Source: Pseudomonas sp. M47T1 (GTDB taxonomy: Bacteria > Pseudomonadota > Gammaproteobacteria > Pseudomonadales > Pseudomonadaceae). Taken from it: DNA of 64,000 nucleotides. The notes below the pieces were generated by a model that saw only the letters and a list, made by a program, of their open reading frames with translations, was not told where the DNA came from and searched no databases. How positions within the stretch are numbered: the first letter of the stretch is position 1; each line of letters starts with the position of its first letter. Made by a program: the position numbers and the translations under genes. The DNA is taken from the NCBI RefSeq assembly GCF_000263855.1, contig NZ_AJWX01000027.1:26597-90596 (forward strand). The letters are read 5' to 3'. This document shows, in pieces, positions 23,803-32,629 of the stretch.

Positions 23803-25025
23803 AATACGGGCTCAGCTCGGAGTACCCGGTTGAAGTCGACCTGCCCGCGCCCAAGGAGCTCAAATCCAGCTACGACGTGGTGATCATCGGCGGTGGCGGG
23901 CATGGCCTTGCTACTGCGTATTACCTGGCCAAGTACCACGGCATCACCAACATCGCCGTGCTGGAAAAATCCTACCTGGGTGGCGGCAACACCGCGCGCA
24001 ACACGGCGGTGATTCGCTCCAACTACCTGACCAGCGAAGGGGTGAAGTTCTACGCAGAATCGGTGCGCATGTTCGAAGGCCTGTCCAACGAGTTCGACTT
24101 CAACATCATGTACTCGCACCGTGGCCAACTGACCCTGGCCCACACCGACGCCACCGTGCGCTCGTTCCGCCAGCGCGCGGAAGTGAACAAGCACTTCGGC
24201 GGCCGCACGGAGATGATCGACCGCCAGCAGATTCGCGAACTGGTGCCCAGCCTCAACCTCGACCCCGGCCACCTGCCGGTGCTGGCCGGCCTGTGGCACA
24301 TGGATGGCGCCACCGCACGCCACGACGCCGTGGCCTGGGGCTATGCCAAGCAGGCGGCCAAGCGCGGGGTGGAGATTCACCAGCTCACCGAAGTGCAGGA
24401 ACTGGTCATCGAGAACGGCGCCATCACGGCGGTGAAAACCAACCGCGGCACCATCAAATGCGGTTGCGCGGTGCAGGCCATTGCCGGGCTCAGTTCGCAG
24501 ATGATGGCCAAGGCCGGCATCCGCTCGCCGATCCAGACCTTCCCGCTGCAAGCCATGGTGACCCAGCCGTTCAAGCCCTTCCTCGACCCGCTGGTGAGTT
24601 CCTCGGCACTGCACTGCTACGTGCAGCAGACCAGCCGTGGCGAGGTGGTGTTCGGCGGCGGGTCCGACCCTTATCCGCTGTTCAACACCCGCTCCACCCT
24701 GGACCTTAAGGAAAGCCTGCTGGCCCACGCCATCGAGATGTTCCCGTTCCTGGCCAACGCCAAGCTGATGCGCCAGTGGGCCGGTATCACCGACATGACC
24801 CCGGACTACAGCCCGATCATGGGCCTGAGCCCAGTGAAGAATTACTACCTGGACGCCGGCTGGGGTACCTGGGGTTTCAAGGCCACGCCTATCTGCGGCA
24901 AGACCATGGCCGAACTGGTAGCCAGCGGCGGCAAGGTGCCCGACCTGATCACACCGTTCAGCCTGGCGCGCTTCTCCACCTTCAAGCAGGTCAACGAAAT
25001 GGGCGCCACCGCGGCCAGCCACTGA
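23784..25025 (+). CDS. mgdA: N-methylglutamate dehydrogenase subunit A (sarcosine oxidase beta-like)
   Basis: A 413-residue DAO-family flavoprotein. The dinucleotide fold is VVIIGGGGHGLATAYYLAK (residues 32-50). His180 in GATARHDAV appears to match the histidine that carries covalent FMN in heterotetrameric sarcosine oxidase beta. PDYSPIMG and LDAGWGTWGFKATP near the C-terminus are family features. It would oxidise N-methylglutamate, the methylene going to folate. By homology alone it could be SoxB of sarcosine oxidase; the neighbouring gmaS-mgs genes and the absence of glyA and betaine-demethylase genes favour Mgd. Confidence 0.85.
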   Translation: MPFNLLKYGLSSEYPVEVDLPAPKELKSSYDVVIIGGGGHGLATAYYLAKYHGITNIAVLEKSYLGGGNTARNTAVIRSNYLTSEGVKFYAESVRMFEGLSNEFDFNIMYSHRGQLTLAHTDATVRSFRQRAEVNKHFGGRTEMIDRQQIRELVPSLNLDPGHLPVLAGLWHMDGATARHDAVAWGYAKQAAKRGVEIHQLTEVQELVIENGAITAVKTNRGTIKCGCAVQAIAGLSSQMMAKAGIRSPIQTFPLQAMVTQPFKPFLDPLVSSSALHCYVQQTSRGEVVFGGGSDPYPLFNTRSTLDLKESLLAHAIEMFPFLANAKLMRQWAGITDMTPDYSPIMGLSPVKNYYLDAGWGTWGFKATPICGKTMAELVASGGKVPDLITPFSLARFSTFKQVNEMGATAASH

Positions 25026-25035
25026 GGATCGGACA

Positions 25036-25338
25036 ATGAAAATCATGAATTGCCCGCTCAACGGGCCGCGCAACATCAGCGAATTCACCTACGGCGGCGA
25101 GTTCAAGGCCATGCCTGACCCGGCCACCTGCACCGACGCCGAATGGGCCGACTACGTGTTCAACTGCGAAAACCTGGCCGGCGTGGTGCGTGAGTGGTGG
25201 ATGCACACGCCATCCAGCTACTGGTTCCTGGCCGAGCGCCACACCGTCACCGACGAAATCATCCGCACCTTTGACCCAAAAGAAGTGTTTACCGCCCGGG
25301 TCGACTTCACCGCACCGGCCAAGGAGATCGCCCGATGA
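25036..25338 (+). CDS. mgdB: N-methylglutamate dehydrogenase subunit B (sarcosine oxidase delta-like)
   Basis: A 100-residue small subunit similar to sarcosine oxidase delta (NGPRNISEFTYGGE, VVREWWMHTPSSYWF, then FLAERHTVTDEI). Sarcosine oxidase delta binds zinc through a CPxC pair, a histidine and a later cysteine. Here the pair reads CPLN and the later cysteine is a serine, so the zinc site is probably absent. It starts 10 bases after mgdA, and its stop overlaps mgdC by four bases (ATGA). Confidence 0.85.
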   Translation: MKIMNCPLNGPRNISEFTYGGEFKAMPDPATCTDAEWADYVFNCENLAGVVREWWMHTPSSYWFLAERHTVTDEIIRTFDPKEVFTARVDFTAPAKEIAR

Positions 25339-28229
25339 GCCGCCTGTCAGCCCCCATGGGCCTGCTGATTGACCGCAACCAGCCGCTCAATTTCAGTTTC
25401 GACGGCGCGCTGTACCAAGGCTTTGAAGGCGACAGCATCGCCAGCGCCCTGGTCGCCAACGGCCGCTTCCTGATGTCGCGCTCGTTCAAGTACCACCGCC
25501 CGCGAGGGCCATTGACCATGGCCGGGCAAGACGCCAACAGCCTGATCCAGCTGCCGCGCGAGCCCAACGTGCTGGCCGACATGCACCCGCTGGAAGACGG
25601 CCTGCAAGCCACCGGGCAGAACTTCAACGGCTCGCTGGACAACGACAAGGACGCCTACCTGGGCAAGTTCTCCAAGTTCATGCCCGTGGGCTTCTACTAC
25701 CGCTCGTTCTACAAGCCCAAGGGCATGTGGAAGGTGTGGGAGCCGATCATCCGCAAGAAGGCCGGCCTGGGTGTGCTGGACCTGACCTTCAAGCCCGAGT
25801 ACTACGACAAGGCCTACCTGTTCACCGACCTCGCCGTGATCGGCGCAGGGCCTGCGGGTTTGCAGGCTGCCCTGAGCGCCGCCAATGCCGGCGCCAAGGT
25901 GTTGTTGATCGAACAAAGCCCGATTCTGGGCGGCTCGCTGACCTATGCGCGCTTCGACATCGAAGGCGTGCGCGCCGAAACCCTGCGCCGCGACCTGGTG
26001 ACCGCCGTGGAAAACCACGCCAACATCCAGGTGCTAAAACAGGCCACCTGCAACGCCTGGTTCACCGACAACTACCTGCCGGTGATCCAGGGCAAGCGCC
26101 TGTACAAGGTGCGCGCCAGCCAGTGCCTTATCGCCAGCGGCTCGTTCGACCAGCCGGTGATTTTCCGCAACAACGACCTGCCCGGCATCATGCTCACCAG
26201 TGCCGCGCAACGCCTGATGAAGCTTTACGCGGTGAAGCCCGGCAACACCGCCGTGGTGCTGACCGGTAACGACGACGGCTACCTGGCGGCGCTCGACCTG
26301 CATGACCAGGGCGTGAAGGTGGCCGCCGTGGTGGACCTGCGCAGCGGCCCTGCCGAGCGCGCCCTGCTGCGTGCCCTTGAGCAGCGCTCGATTGCGCTGC
26401 ACCTGGACACCACGGTGTTCGAGGCCCTGCACGAAAAAGGCATGCGCCACGTAAACGGCGTGGAACTGCGCAAGATCACCGGCCAGGGCCAGGTGGCCAG
26501 CAGCGCGGTGAAGCTGGACTGCGACCTGCTGTGCATGTCCGGCGGGTACATGCCGGTGTACCAACTGCTTTGTCAGGCCGGCGGCAAGCTGGCCTACGAT
26601 GACCAATTGGCCGAGTTCACCCTCAGCGGCCTGCCGGCCATGCTGCGCGTGGCGGGTTCGGCCAATGGCCGCCACAGCCTGGACAACGTGCTCAGCGACG
26701 CCACCAACAGCGCCGCCGATATCGTCAGCGCCCTGGGCCTGAATGCCCAAGTGCGCGTGGGCCTGACGCCGGAAGCGCGGGTCAATTACCCCTGGCCGAT
26801 TTTCCCGCACCCCAAGGGCAAGGACTTCGTGGACTTTGACGAAGACCTGCAAGTACAGGACATCATCAACGCCACCAAGATTGGCTACCGCGATGTGCAG
26901 TTGGTGAAGCGTTACTCCACCGTGGGCATGGGCCCGTCCCAAGGGCGCCATTCGGCACTGCCCACCGCGCGGCTGGTGGCCCAATCCACCCAGCGCAATA
27001 TCAGCGAAACCGGGGTCACCACCGCACGGCCGCCGTTCGTGGCCGAGAAGCTCGCACACGTGGCCGGTCGCGCGTTCGACCCGTACCGGCAGACGCCCAT
27101 GCACCGCCGCCACCTGGACGCCGGGGCGAAGATGATGCCCGCCGGCATCTGGCAGCGCCCGGCGTTCTACGGCAAGGCGTCGCAGCGCGAGCAGTGCATG
27201 CAGGCCGAAGCACTGCACGTGCGCAACAAGGTCGGCATCATCGACGTGTCCACCCTGGGCGGCCTGGACGTGCGCGGCCCGGACGCCGCCGAGCTGCTCA
27301 ACCGCCTGTACACCTTCGCGTTTCTCAAGCAGCCGGTGGGCCGTTCGCGCTATGCGCTGATGACCAACGAGCATGGCGTGGTGATCGATGACGGCGTGTG
27401 CGCGCGCTTCTCGGACAACCATTTCTACGTGACCGCCACCACCAGTGGCGTCGACCGCATCTACCAGCAAATGCTCAAGTGGAACGCCCAGTGGCGCCTG
27501 GACGTGGATATCGCCAACGTCACCGCCGCCATCAGCGCCGTGAACGTGGCCGGACCGGATGCGCGCAAGGTGCTGGAAAAAGTCTGCACCGACCTCGACC
27601 TGTCACCGGCAGGCTTCCCTTACCTGGCCGTGCGCCAGGGCACCGTGGCCGGCATCAAGGCGCGCCTGTTGCGGGTAGGCTTCGTGGGCGAACTGGGCTA
27701 CGAGATTCACGTACCCGCCCGCCATGCGGTGAAGCTCTGGGACGCGTTGATGAAGGCCGGCAAGGCCTTCGACATCCGCCCCTTCGGCGTGGAAACCCAA
27801 CGCCTGCTGCGCCTGGAAAAAGGCCACGTGATCATCAGCCAGGACACTGACGGCATGACCCACCCGGCCGAAATCGACATGGGGTGGGCGGTAAGCCGCA
27901 ACAAGCCGTTTTTCGTCGGCCGGCGTTCGGTGGATATTCTCGAAGCCCAGCCCATGACCCGCAAACTGGTGGGGTTCACCCTGCCCAAGGGCTCGCTGCA
28001 ACCGCTGGAAGGCCACCTGGTGCTGAGCGGCCCAGACATCAGCGGCAACGTGACCTCGTGCGAATACTCCCAAACCCTGGGGCAGGTCATCGGCCTGGCG
28101 TACGCCGGCTTCGACCAGAGCCAGCCCGGCCAGAAAATCCCGATTCGCGTGGAAGGCGGCATCGTGGTTGAGGCCACGGTGGTGAAGCTGCCCTTCTTTG
28201 ACCCTGAAAACCTGCGCCAGGAGCTGTGA
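25335..28229 (+). CDS. mgdC: N-methylglutamate dehydrogenase subunit C (sarcosine oxidase alpha-like)
   Basis: A 964-residue multidomain protein. Residues about 10-100 are a ferredoxin-like domain without cluster cysteines (FKYHRPRGPLTMAG). Residues about 165-480 bind a dinucleotide (DLAVIGAGPAGLQAALSAAN). Residues about 580-960 are a GcvT-like folate domain (GVIDDGVCARFSDNHFYVTA and FVGELGYEIHVPARHA) that captures the methylene group as methylenetetrahydrofolate. Length is close to sarcosine oxidase alpha (about 1000). It overlaps mgdB and is followed closely by mgdD. The folate domain explains the adjacent folD and purU. Confidence 0.88.
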   Translation: MSRLSAPMGLLIDRNQPLNFSFDGALYQGFEGDSIASALVANGRFLMSRSFKYHRPRGPLTMAGQDANSLIQLPREPNVLADMHPLEDGLQATGQNFNGSLDNDKDAYLGKFSKFMPVGFYYRSFYKPKGMWKVWEPIIRKKAGLGVLDLTFKPEYYDKAYLFTDLAVIGAGPAGLQAALSAANAGAKVLLIEQSPILGGSLTYARFDIEGVRAETLRRDLVTAVENHANIQVLKQATCNAWFTDNYLPVIQGKRLYKVRASQCLIASGSFDQPVIFRNNDLPGIMLTSAAQRLMKLYAVKPGNTAVVLTGNDDGYLAALDLHDQGVKVAAVVDLRSGPAERALLRALEQRSIALHLDTTVFEALHEKGMRHVNGVELRKITGQGQVASSAVKLDCDLLCMSGGYMPVYQLLCQAGGKLAYDDQLAEFTLSGLPAMLRVAGSANGRHSLDNVLSDATNSAADIVSALGLNAQVRVGLTPEARVNYPWPIFPHPKGKDFVDFDEDLQVQDIINATKIGYRDVQLVKRYSTVGMGPSQGRHSALPTARLVAQSTQRNISETGVTTARPPFVAEKLAHVAGRAFDPYRQTPMHRRHLDAGAKMMPAGIWQRPAFYGKASQREQCMQAEALHVRNKVGIIDVSTLGGLDVRGPDAAELLNRLYTFAFLKQPVGRSRYALMTNEHGVVIDDGVCARFSDNHFYVTATTSGVDRIYQQMLKWNAQWRLDVDIANVTAAISAVNVAGPDARKVLEKVCTDLDLSPAGFPYLAVRQGTVAGIKARLLRVGFVGELGYEIHVPARHAVKLWDALMKAGKAFDIRPFGVETQRLLRLEKGHVIISQDTDGMTHPAEIDMGWAVSRNKPFFVGRRSVDILEAQPMTRKLVGFTLPKGSLQPLEGHLVLSGPDISGNVTSCEYSQTLGQVIGLAYAGFDQSQPGQKIPIRVEGGIVVEATVVKLPFFDPENLRQEL

Positions 28230-28232
28230 GCC

Positions 28233-28796
28233 ATGTCCAGTCTGCAAACTGAAACCTACATCGGCCGCCCGGCCCTGCACCCCTGCGTCCTGCTGGACCT
28301 GACCGATGTGCCGCGCGTGGGCTTTCGCGGCCCGCAAAGCGCCCAGTACCTGCACCAGCGCGGCTTCACTCTGCCCGACGTGCCGAACCGTGCCGTGACC
28401 CAGGCCGACGGCAGCCATGTGGCGCGGCTGTCCCAGACCGAGTATTTCCTGCTGGGCAGCCTGGCCGACCAGGGCCAGCGCATCGCCGACGAAGAAGCGC
28501 GCTGGGAGCTGGACCACAGCCCAAACTACCTGCTGCCGCGCCAGGACAGCCATGCCTGGATTCAGCTCAGCGGCAGCCAACTGCCCGCGCTGATGGCCAA
28601 GCTGTGCGGCGTGGACCTGCGCGCCGAAGCGTTCGGCGCAGGCGCGGTGGCGCAGACCTCGGCGGCGCGGATCAATGTGATCGTGGTCAACGTCGGTGGC
28701 GCTGACGTGCCGACCTTCCACGTGCTGTTCGACCGTGCGTCGCATGAGTACTTTCTGGCGGCAGTACAAGACGCCATGTCTGAATTCGCCGAGTAA
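28233..28796 (+). CDS. mgdD: N-methylglutamate dehydrogenase subunit D (sarcosine oxidase gamma-like)
   Basis: A 187-residue protein of the sarcosine oxidase gamma (SoxG) family, structurally a reduced GcvT-like fold. Segments VPRVGFRGPQSAQYLHQRG, ARLSQTEYFLLG and HVLFDRASHEYFLAAVQDA fit. It has no known catalytic residues and stabilises the heterotetramer. It starts three bases after mgdC and ends the operon; a REP element follows. Confidence 0.85.
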   Translation: MSSLQTETYIGRPALHPCVLLDLTDVPRVGFRGPQSAQYLHQRGFTLPDVPNRAVTQADGSHVARLSQTEYFLLGSLADQGQRIADEEARWELDHSPNYLLPRQDSHAWIQLSGSQLPALMAKLCGVDLRAEAFGAGAVAQTSAARINVIVVNVGGADVPTFHVLFDRASHEYFLAAVQDAMSEFAE

Positions 28797-28806
28797 CGCC
28801 ACCCCA

Positions 28807-28830
28807 GTAGGAGCGGACCGTGTCCGCGAA
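28807..28830. repeat. REP element
   Basis: TAGGAGCGGACCGTGTCCGCGAAG, a single REP copy just after mgdD. Confidence 0.65.
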
Positions 28831-28893
28831 GGCCTCACCGCGGCCTGCCTGGTCCTGCAAGGGCGAGGCGCGCCCTGCGATATGACAAAATTT

Positions 28894-28920
28894 TCATGTT
28901 TGCGCTTTTCCCGCCGATAA
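28894..28920 (+). promoter_or_regulatory. Sigma-28 (FliA) promoter of chemoreceptor gene
   Basis: TCATGTTT (28894-28901), 11-base spacer, GCCGATAA (28913-28920). The -10 matches the flagellar sigma-28 consensus perfectly and the -35 matches 6 of 8. The leader to the start at 29021 is about 95 bases. Confidence 0.82.
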
Positions 28921-29020
28921 ACCGTGGCTAAGAAGAAAATAAAACTGCTGGCTGCCAACGATAAAAAAACATCCCCCAGCAACCAATGATCAAGAAGCGC
29001 ACACGTTTTCGGAGGGAAAG

Positions 29021-30925
29021 ATGAACAGTTGGTTTGCCAACATAAGCGTGAACAAAAAACTGGGACTGGGCTTTGGCCTGGTGCTGGTACTCACCACCCT
29101 GCTGGCCGCCACCGGCTGGAACAGCATGGGTGGCCTGATTGACCGCAGCAACTGGATGAGTGACATCACCCAGCTCAACTCTGCCTTGACCAAACTGCGC
29201 GTGGCCCGCCTGCAATACATGCTCGCCAATGGCGATGACACCGCCGCGCAACTGGTGCAAACCACCCTGGACGGCTTCGAGGCCCAGCAGCAGAAAATCC
29301 TCGGCACCTTCAAGAGCCCGGAGAACATCCGCCTGCTCAAGGAGCAGAACGGTCAGTTGGAAGCCTACAAGGTCTCGCTGAACAAGATGCGCGCCGCCTA
29401 CCGCACCAGCAATGCCGCGCGCCAGGACCTGAACGACACCGCCATGGCGGCCTTTCAGACCATCGACAAGGTCAACCTGGCCGTGCAAGGCGATCGCCGC
29501 CTTGATGAAGTAGTGGCTGTCAGCAAGGCCAAGGACCAGTTGCTGGTAGTGCGCTACGAAGTGCGTGGCTACCTGGCAGACGCCAGCGCCAGCAACGAGC
29601 AGAATGCCTTCGCCCAGCTGGACGCAGCCCAGGCAGCCGTGCCGCCCCTATATGCCGCATTGCCTGCACAGCAGGATGGCATCAAGCAGTACGAAGGCGC
29701 GGTGAACAGCTACCGTCAGGCGCTGAACCGCTTCAAGGCCGCCAACGCCGACATCGTCCAGGCGCGCAAGGAAATGACCGATCAAGGCAACGAGATCGTG
29801 CGCATCAGCGATGCCCTGTACAAGCTGCAACTGGACCGTCGTGACAGCGAAAGCGGCCAGGCACAGACCGTGCAGCTCATCGCCACCCTGCTGGCGCTGC
29901 TGTTTGGTATTGCGGCTGCCGTGATCATCACTCGTCAGATCACCCGCCCCATCCAGGACACCCTGGTAGCGGTGCAACGTATTGCCGGCGGTGACCTGAG
30001 CCAAACCCTGAAAGTCACCCGCAAGGATGAACTGGGTGTGTTGCAGCAGGGCATTCAGAACATGGGCACCACCCTGCGCGAGCTGATTACCAGCATCCGC
30101 GACGGCGTTACCCAGATCGCCAGCGCCGCCGAGGAACTGTCGGCCGTGACCGAGCAGACCAGCGCCGGGGTCAACAACCAGAAAGTGGAAACCGACCAGG
30201 TGGCCACGGCCATGCACGAAATGACGGCCACGGTGCAGGAAGTGGCGCGCAACGCAGAACAGGCCTCCATGGCGGCCACCGATGCCGACGGCCAGGCGCG
30301 CGAAGGTGACAAGGTCGTGAGCCAGGCCATCAACCACATCGAGCGGCTGGCCAGCGAGGTCAAGCGTTCCACCGAGGCCATGGGCCACCTGCAGCAGGAA
30401 AGTGACAAGATCGGCAAGGTCATGGACGTGATCAAGGCCGTGGCCGAGCAGACCAACCTGCTGGCGCTCAACGCGGCCATCGAAGCGGCGCGTGCCGGTG
30501 AAGCCGGTCGTGGTTTTGCCGTGGTGGCGGACGAAGTGCGTGGCCTGGCGCAACGCACGCAGAAGTCCACCGAGGAAATCGAAGGGCTGGTGGCCGGCCT
30601 GCAAAGCGGTACGCAGCAGGTGGCCAACGTGATGCTCAGCAGCCGTGAGCTGACCGACAGCAGCGTGGCGCTGACCCGCCAGGCCGGCGTGTCACTGGAG
30701 AACATCACCCGCACGGTGTCGAACATCCAGCTGATGAACCAGCAGATCGCAGCGGCGGCCGAGCAGCAAAGCTCGGTGGCCGAAGAGATCAGCCGCAGCA
30801 TCATCAACGTGCGTGACGTGTCGGAACAGACCGCCGCGGCCAGCGAAGAAACGGCCGCGTCGAGCGTGGAATTGGCGCGCCTGGGCAACCAGTTGCAGAT
30901 GATGGTCAGCCACTTCCGCGTCTGA
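29021..30925 (+). CDS. Methyl-accepting chemotaxis protein (helical sensor domain)
   Basis: A 634-residue transmembrane chemoreceptor. TM1 lies at about residues 11-32 and TM2 at about 282-304 (LIATLLALLFGIAAAVII). The roughly 250-residue periplasmic part is all-helical and long enough for a helical bimodular (HBM) sensor like McpS of P. putida, which binds organic acids. A HAMP region (ITRPIQDTLVAVQRIAGGDL) follows, then the signalling hairpin with EQTNLLALNAAIEAARAGE and GRGFAVVADEVRGLA. Ligand unknown. A strong Shine-Dalgarno (GGAGGGAA) and a sigma-28 promoter mark it as part of the motility regulon; its place beside the mgd operon does not prove that it senses methylamine. Confidence 0.93.
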   Translation: MNSWFANISVNKKLGLGFGLVLVLTTLLAATGWNSMGGLIDRSNWMSDITQLNSALTKLRVARLQYMLANGDDTAAQLVQTTLDGFEAQQQKILGTFKSPENIRLLKEQNGQLEAYKVSLNKMRAAYRTSNAARQDLNDTAMAAFQTIDKVNLAVQGDRRLDEVVAVSKAKDQLLVVRYEVRGYLADASASNEQNAFAQLDAAQAAVPPLYAALPAQQDGIKQYEGAVNSYRQALNRFKAANADIVQARKEMTDQGNEIVRISDALYKLQLDRRDSESGQAQTVQLIATLLALLFGIAAAVIITRQITRPIQDTLVAVQRIAGGDLSQTLKVTRKDELGVLQQGIQNMGTTLRELITSIRDGVTQIASAAEELSAVTEQTSAGVNNQKVETDQVATAMHEMTATVQEVARNAEQASMAATDADGQAREGDKVVSQAINHIERLASEVKRSTEAMGHLQQESDKIGKVMDVIKAVAEQTNLLALNAAIEAARAGEAGRGFAVVADEVRGLAQRTQKSTEEIEGLVAGLQSGTQQVANVMLSSRELTDSSVALTRQAGVSLENITRTVSNIQLMNQQIAAAAEQQSSVAEEISRSIINVRDVSEQTAAASEETAASSVELARLGNQLQMMVSHFRV

Positions 30926-30961
30926 CCTTCCAACCATAGGTCTCAATAGGGGATCTATATC

Positions 30962-31056
30962 TTCTGTGGGAGCGGGCTCTGCCCGCGAAAAGCACACCGC
31001 ATGGTTTCAGGAATATCGCGGTGTGCCCTTCGCGGGCAGAGCCCGCTCCCACAGAA
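30962..31056. repeat. REP-type inverted pair, 28-base perfect arms
   Basis: Positions 30962-30989 and 31029-31056 are perfect reverse complements over 28 bases with a 39-base loop. They lie between the converging chemoreceptor and lipoprotein genes and likely end both transcripts. Confidence 0.85.
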
Positions 31057-31064
31057 GCGTCGAG

Positions 31065-32492
31065 CTATTGGACCCTCTTCAAAGTGCGTTCATCGTAGTA
31101 GAGCGCATTCTTGTCCGTGCCCTGCTTGAAGAAGTACCCGTAGTCCTCCAGGTACCACACCGTATCCACCCGTTTCAACGGGTCGCCATCTCCGCTGCAG
31201 CGCAGTTCCTTTGCCTGCCCGCTGAGGCTGGCATTGATCTGCGCCGCCGACGCTTCGCTTTCTACCCTGCACTTGACCACCTGGCGGCTCTCGCCCAGGT
31301 CACCCATCATCGAGTTCTTGCGCTTGCCCTGAGTGGTGTAGGTCAATTCCGTGCCCACGGGCATCTGCTGCCAGTCACCGGTAAAGGTCAGGTTGGTCAG
31401 CATCGACTCTTCGGTCATCACCGTCTTGCCAAAGAACCGCGTTTTCTGCGCCAGCGACACCAACCCGCGAAAGCTCACCTCGTTGCCTTCATAGGTATCG
31501 GCACGCAGGCGAATGCCTAACTGACCGCTGGCCTTGTCGACTTCGAAGAAACGCTCTTCGCGTATCGGCAGGTTGCTCTTCGACGTGTTCGCGGTGCCGG
31601 TTTCCAGGGTCTGCTTGAAGCGCTTGGCGGGCGGAGCCAGGTTCAGGTGCTTGAGGGCCGTCATCGGCACCGCGCCTACCGCGGGCAACGGCGTATCGAT
31701 CGGGGCCTTGCTGCGCGCGGTATAGGCTGGCAACTGGGCCAGCGCCTCGGGCTTGCCGCAGACACTGGCGAACAGGGTTTGATACTCCGGCACGCTGCGG
31801 CTGACCGGCTGGGGTTGCGGGTCGTTGAACAGCTTGCCGTCGGTTACCCGGTTGCGCTCGTCCACGTCGTAGCCCATCAGCAGGCGAAAGGTTTGCTTGG
31901 AGCAATCCACGGCGTAGTGCTCGCGCTTTTGCGCGCTGGGCGCATGGTAGGGCCGGCCCAGGGTCACGGTGGGTTCATCCAGTGCGGCCCAGAAGCGAAC
32001 CTCGCTGCCGTCGGCCTTGATGCTGTTGCGGTCCAGCAGCACCCAGAACACATCGTTGCCGCCCTTCACCACCCGCCACTCGGGCGCCGCCGTGGCCTGG
32101 CAGGCGGCCTTGAACGCGGCGTTGTCCTTGAGGGTGTGGACCAGCTCGTCGGGCACATTGCGTGGCGGCATATAGGTGCCGTTGGTGCTGCCGAAATACA
32201 CACGCTTTTCGCCCTGCAAGTAGGCAATGCTGGCCTCATGGCTGGCACAGGAGGCCTCGATCTGCGCGGCGAATGGGTAGGGTTGCTGCTCGGTCACCGG
32301 CGGCACGGCCAGGTAGCTGAGGGTGTCGCCGTTGCGCATCACCGACTCGGGCACCGGCGGCAGGGCCAGGGTGTCGCTGAGCATTTGTTCCGCATCGCTG
32401 GGCACGTGGGGCTTGGCCGGCTCAGGCGCCGGGGCATGCTGGGCGCAACCGGCCACAAGGGCGATGAGCAGCGCTAGGGGCAAACGTTGCAT
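31065..32492 (-). CDS. Putative lipoprotein with surface-adhesin-E-like segment (paralogue 1)
   Basis: A 475-residue envelope protein with a lipobox (ALVAGC, lipidated Cys15). The part around residues 135-230 (APEWRVV, DRNSIKADGSEVRFWAALDEP, KREHYAVDCSKQTFRLLMGYD) resembles surface-adhesin protein E-type domains. The C-terminus ends VDTVWYLEDYGYFFKQGTDKN, almost the same as in the next gene. I do not recognise a function. It is paralogous along its whole length to 32630-34087, in the same order and strand, 137 bases apart. ATG 32492 follows AAGGA. Confidence 0.75.
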   Translation of the reverse strand: MQRLPLALLIALVAGCAQHAPAPEPAKPHVPSDAEQMLSDTLALPPVPESVMRNGDTLSYLAVPPVTEQQPYPFAAQIEASCASHEASIAYLQGEKRVYFGSTNGTYMPPRNVPDELVHTLKDNAAFKAACQATAAPEWRVVKGGNDVFWVLLDRNSIKADGSEVRFWAALDEPTVTLGRPYHAPSAQKREHYAVDCSKQTFRLLMGYDVDERNRVTDGKLFNDPQPQPVSRSVPEYQTLFASVCGKPEALAQLPAYTARSKAPIDTPLPAVGAVPMTALKHLNLAPPAKRFKQTLETGTANTSKSNLPIREERFFEVDKASGQLGIRLRADTYEGNEVSFRGLVSLAQKTRFFGKTVMTEESMLTNLTFTGDWQQMPVGTELTYTTQGKRKNSMMGDLGESRQVVKCRVESEASAAQINASLSGQAKELRCSGDGDPLKRVDTVWYLEDYGYFFKQGTDKNALYYDERTLKRVQ

Positions 32493-32556
32493 AGAGGTCC
32501 TTCATCAGGGCGTTCGGTCCGACAAGCATAGCCATTTGCGCTGGGGCAACTCGCTT

Positions 32557-32580
32557 TTGTGGGAGCGGGCTCCCACACAA
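32557..32580. repeat. Truncated REP hairpin
   Basis: TGTGGGAGC and GCTCCCACA pair with only two bases between them; the central part of a normal REP is missing. It lies between the two lipoprotein paralogues. Confidence 0.6.
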
Positions 32581-32629
32581 GAAAGTTGCTCACAGAAAAA
32601 ACCCGGCTATCCCCAAAGGGGCCGCCCCG

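Noticed and set aside
23784..28796. Heterotetrameric sarcosine oxidase soxBDAG
   Set aside because: All four subunits are homologous, but the adjoining gmaS and mgsABC-type genes, the lost zinc ligands in the small subunit and the absence of glyA or betaine-demethylation genes favour N-methylglutamate dehydrogenase.
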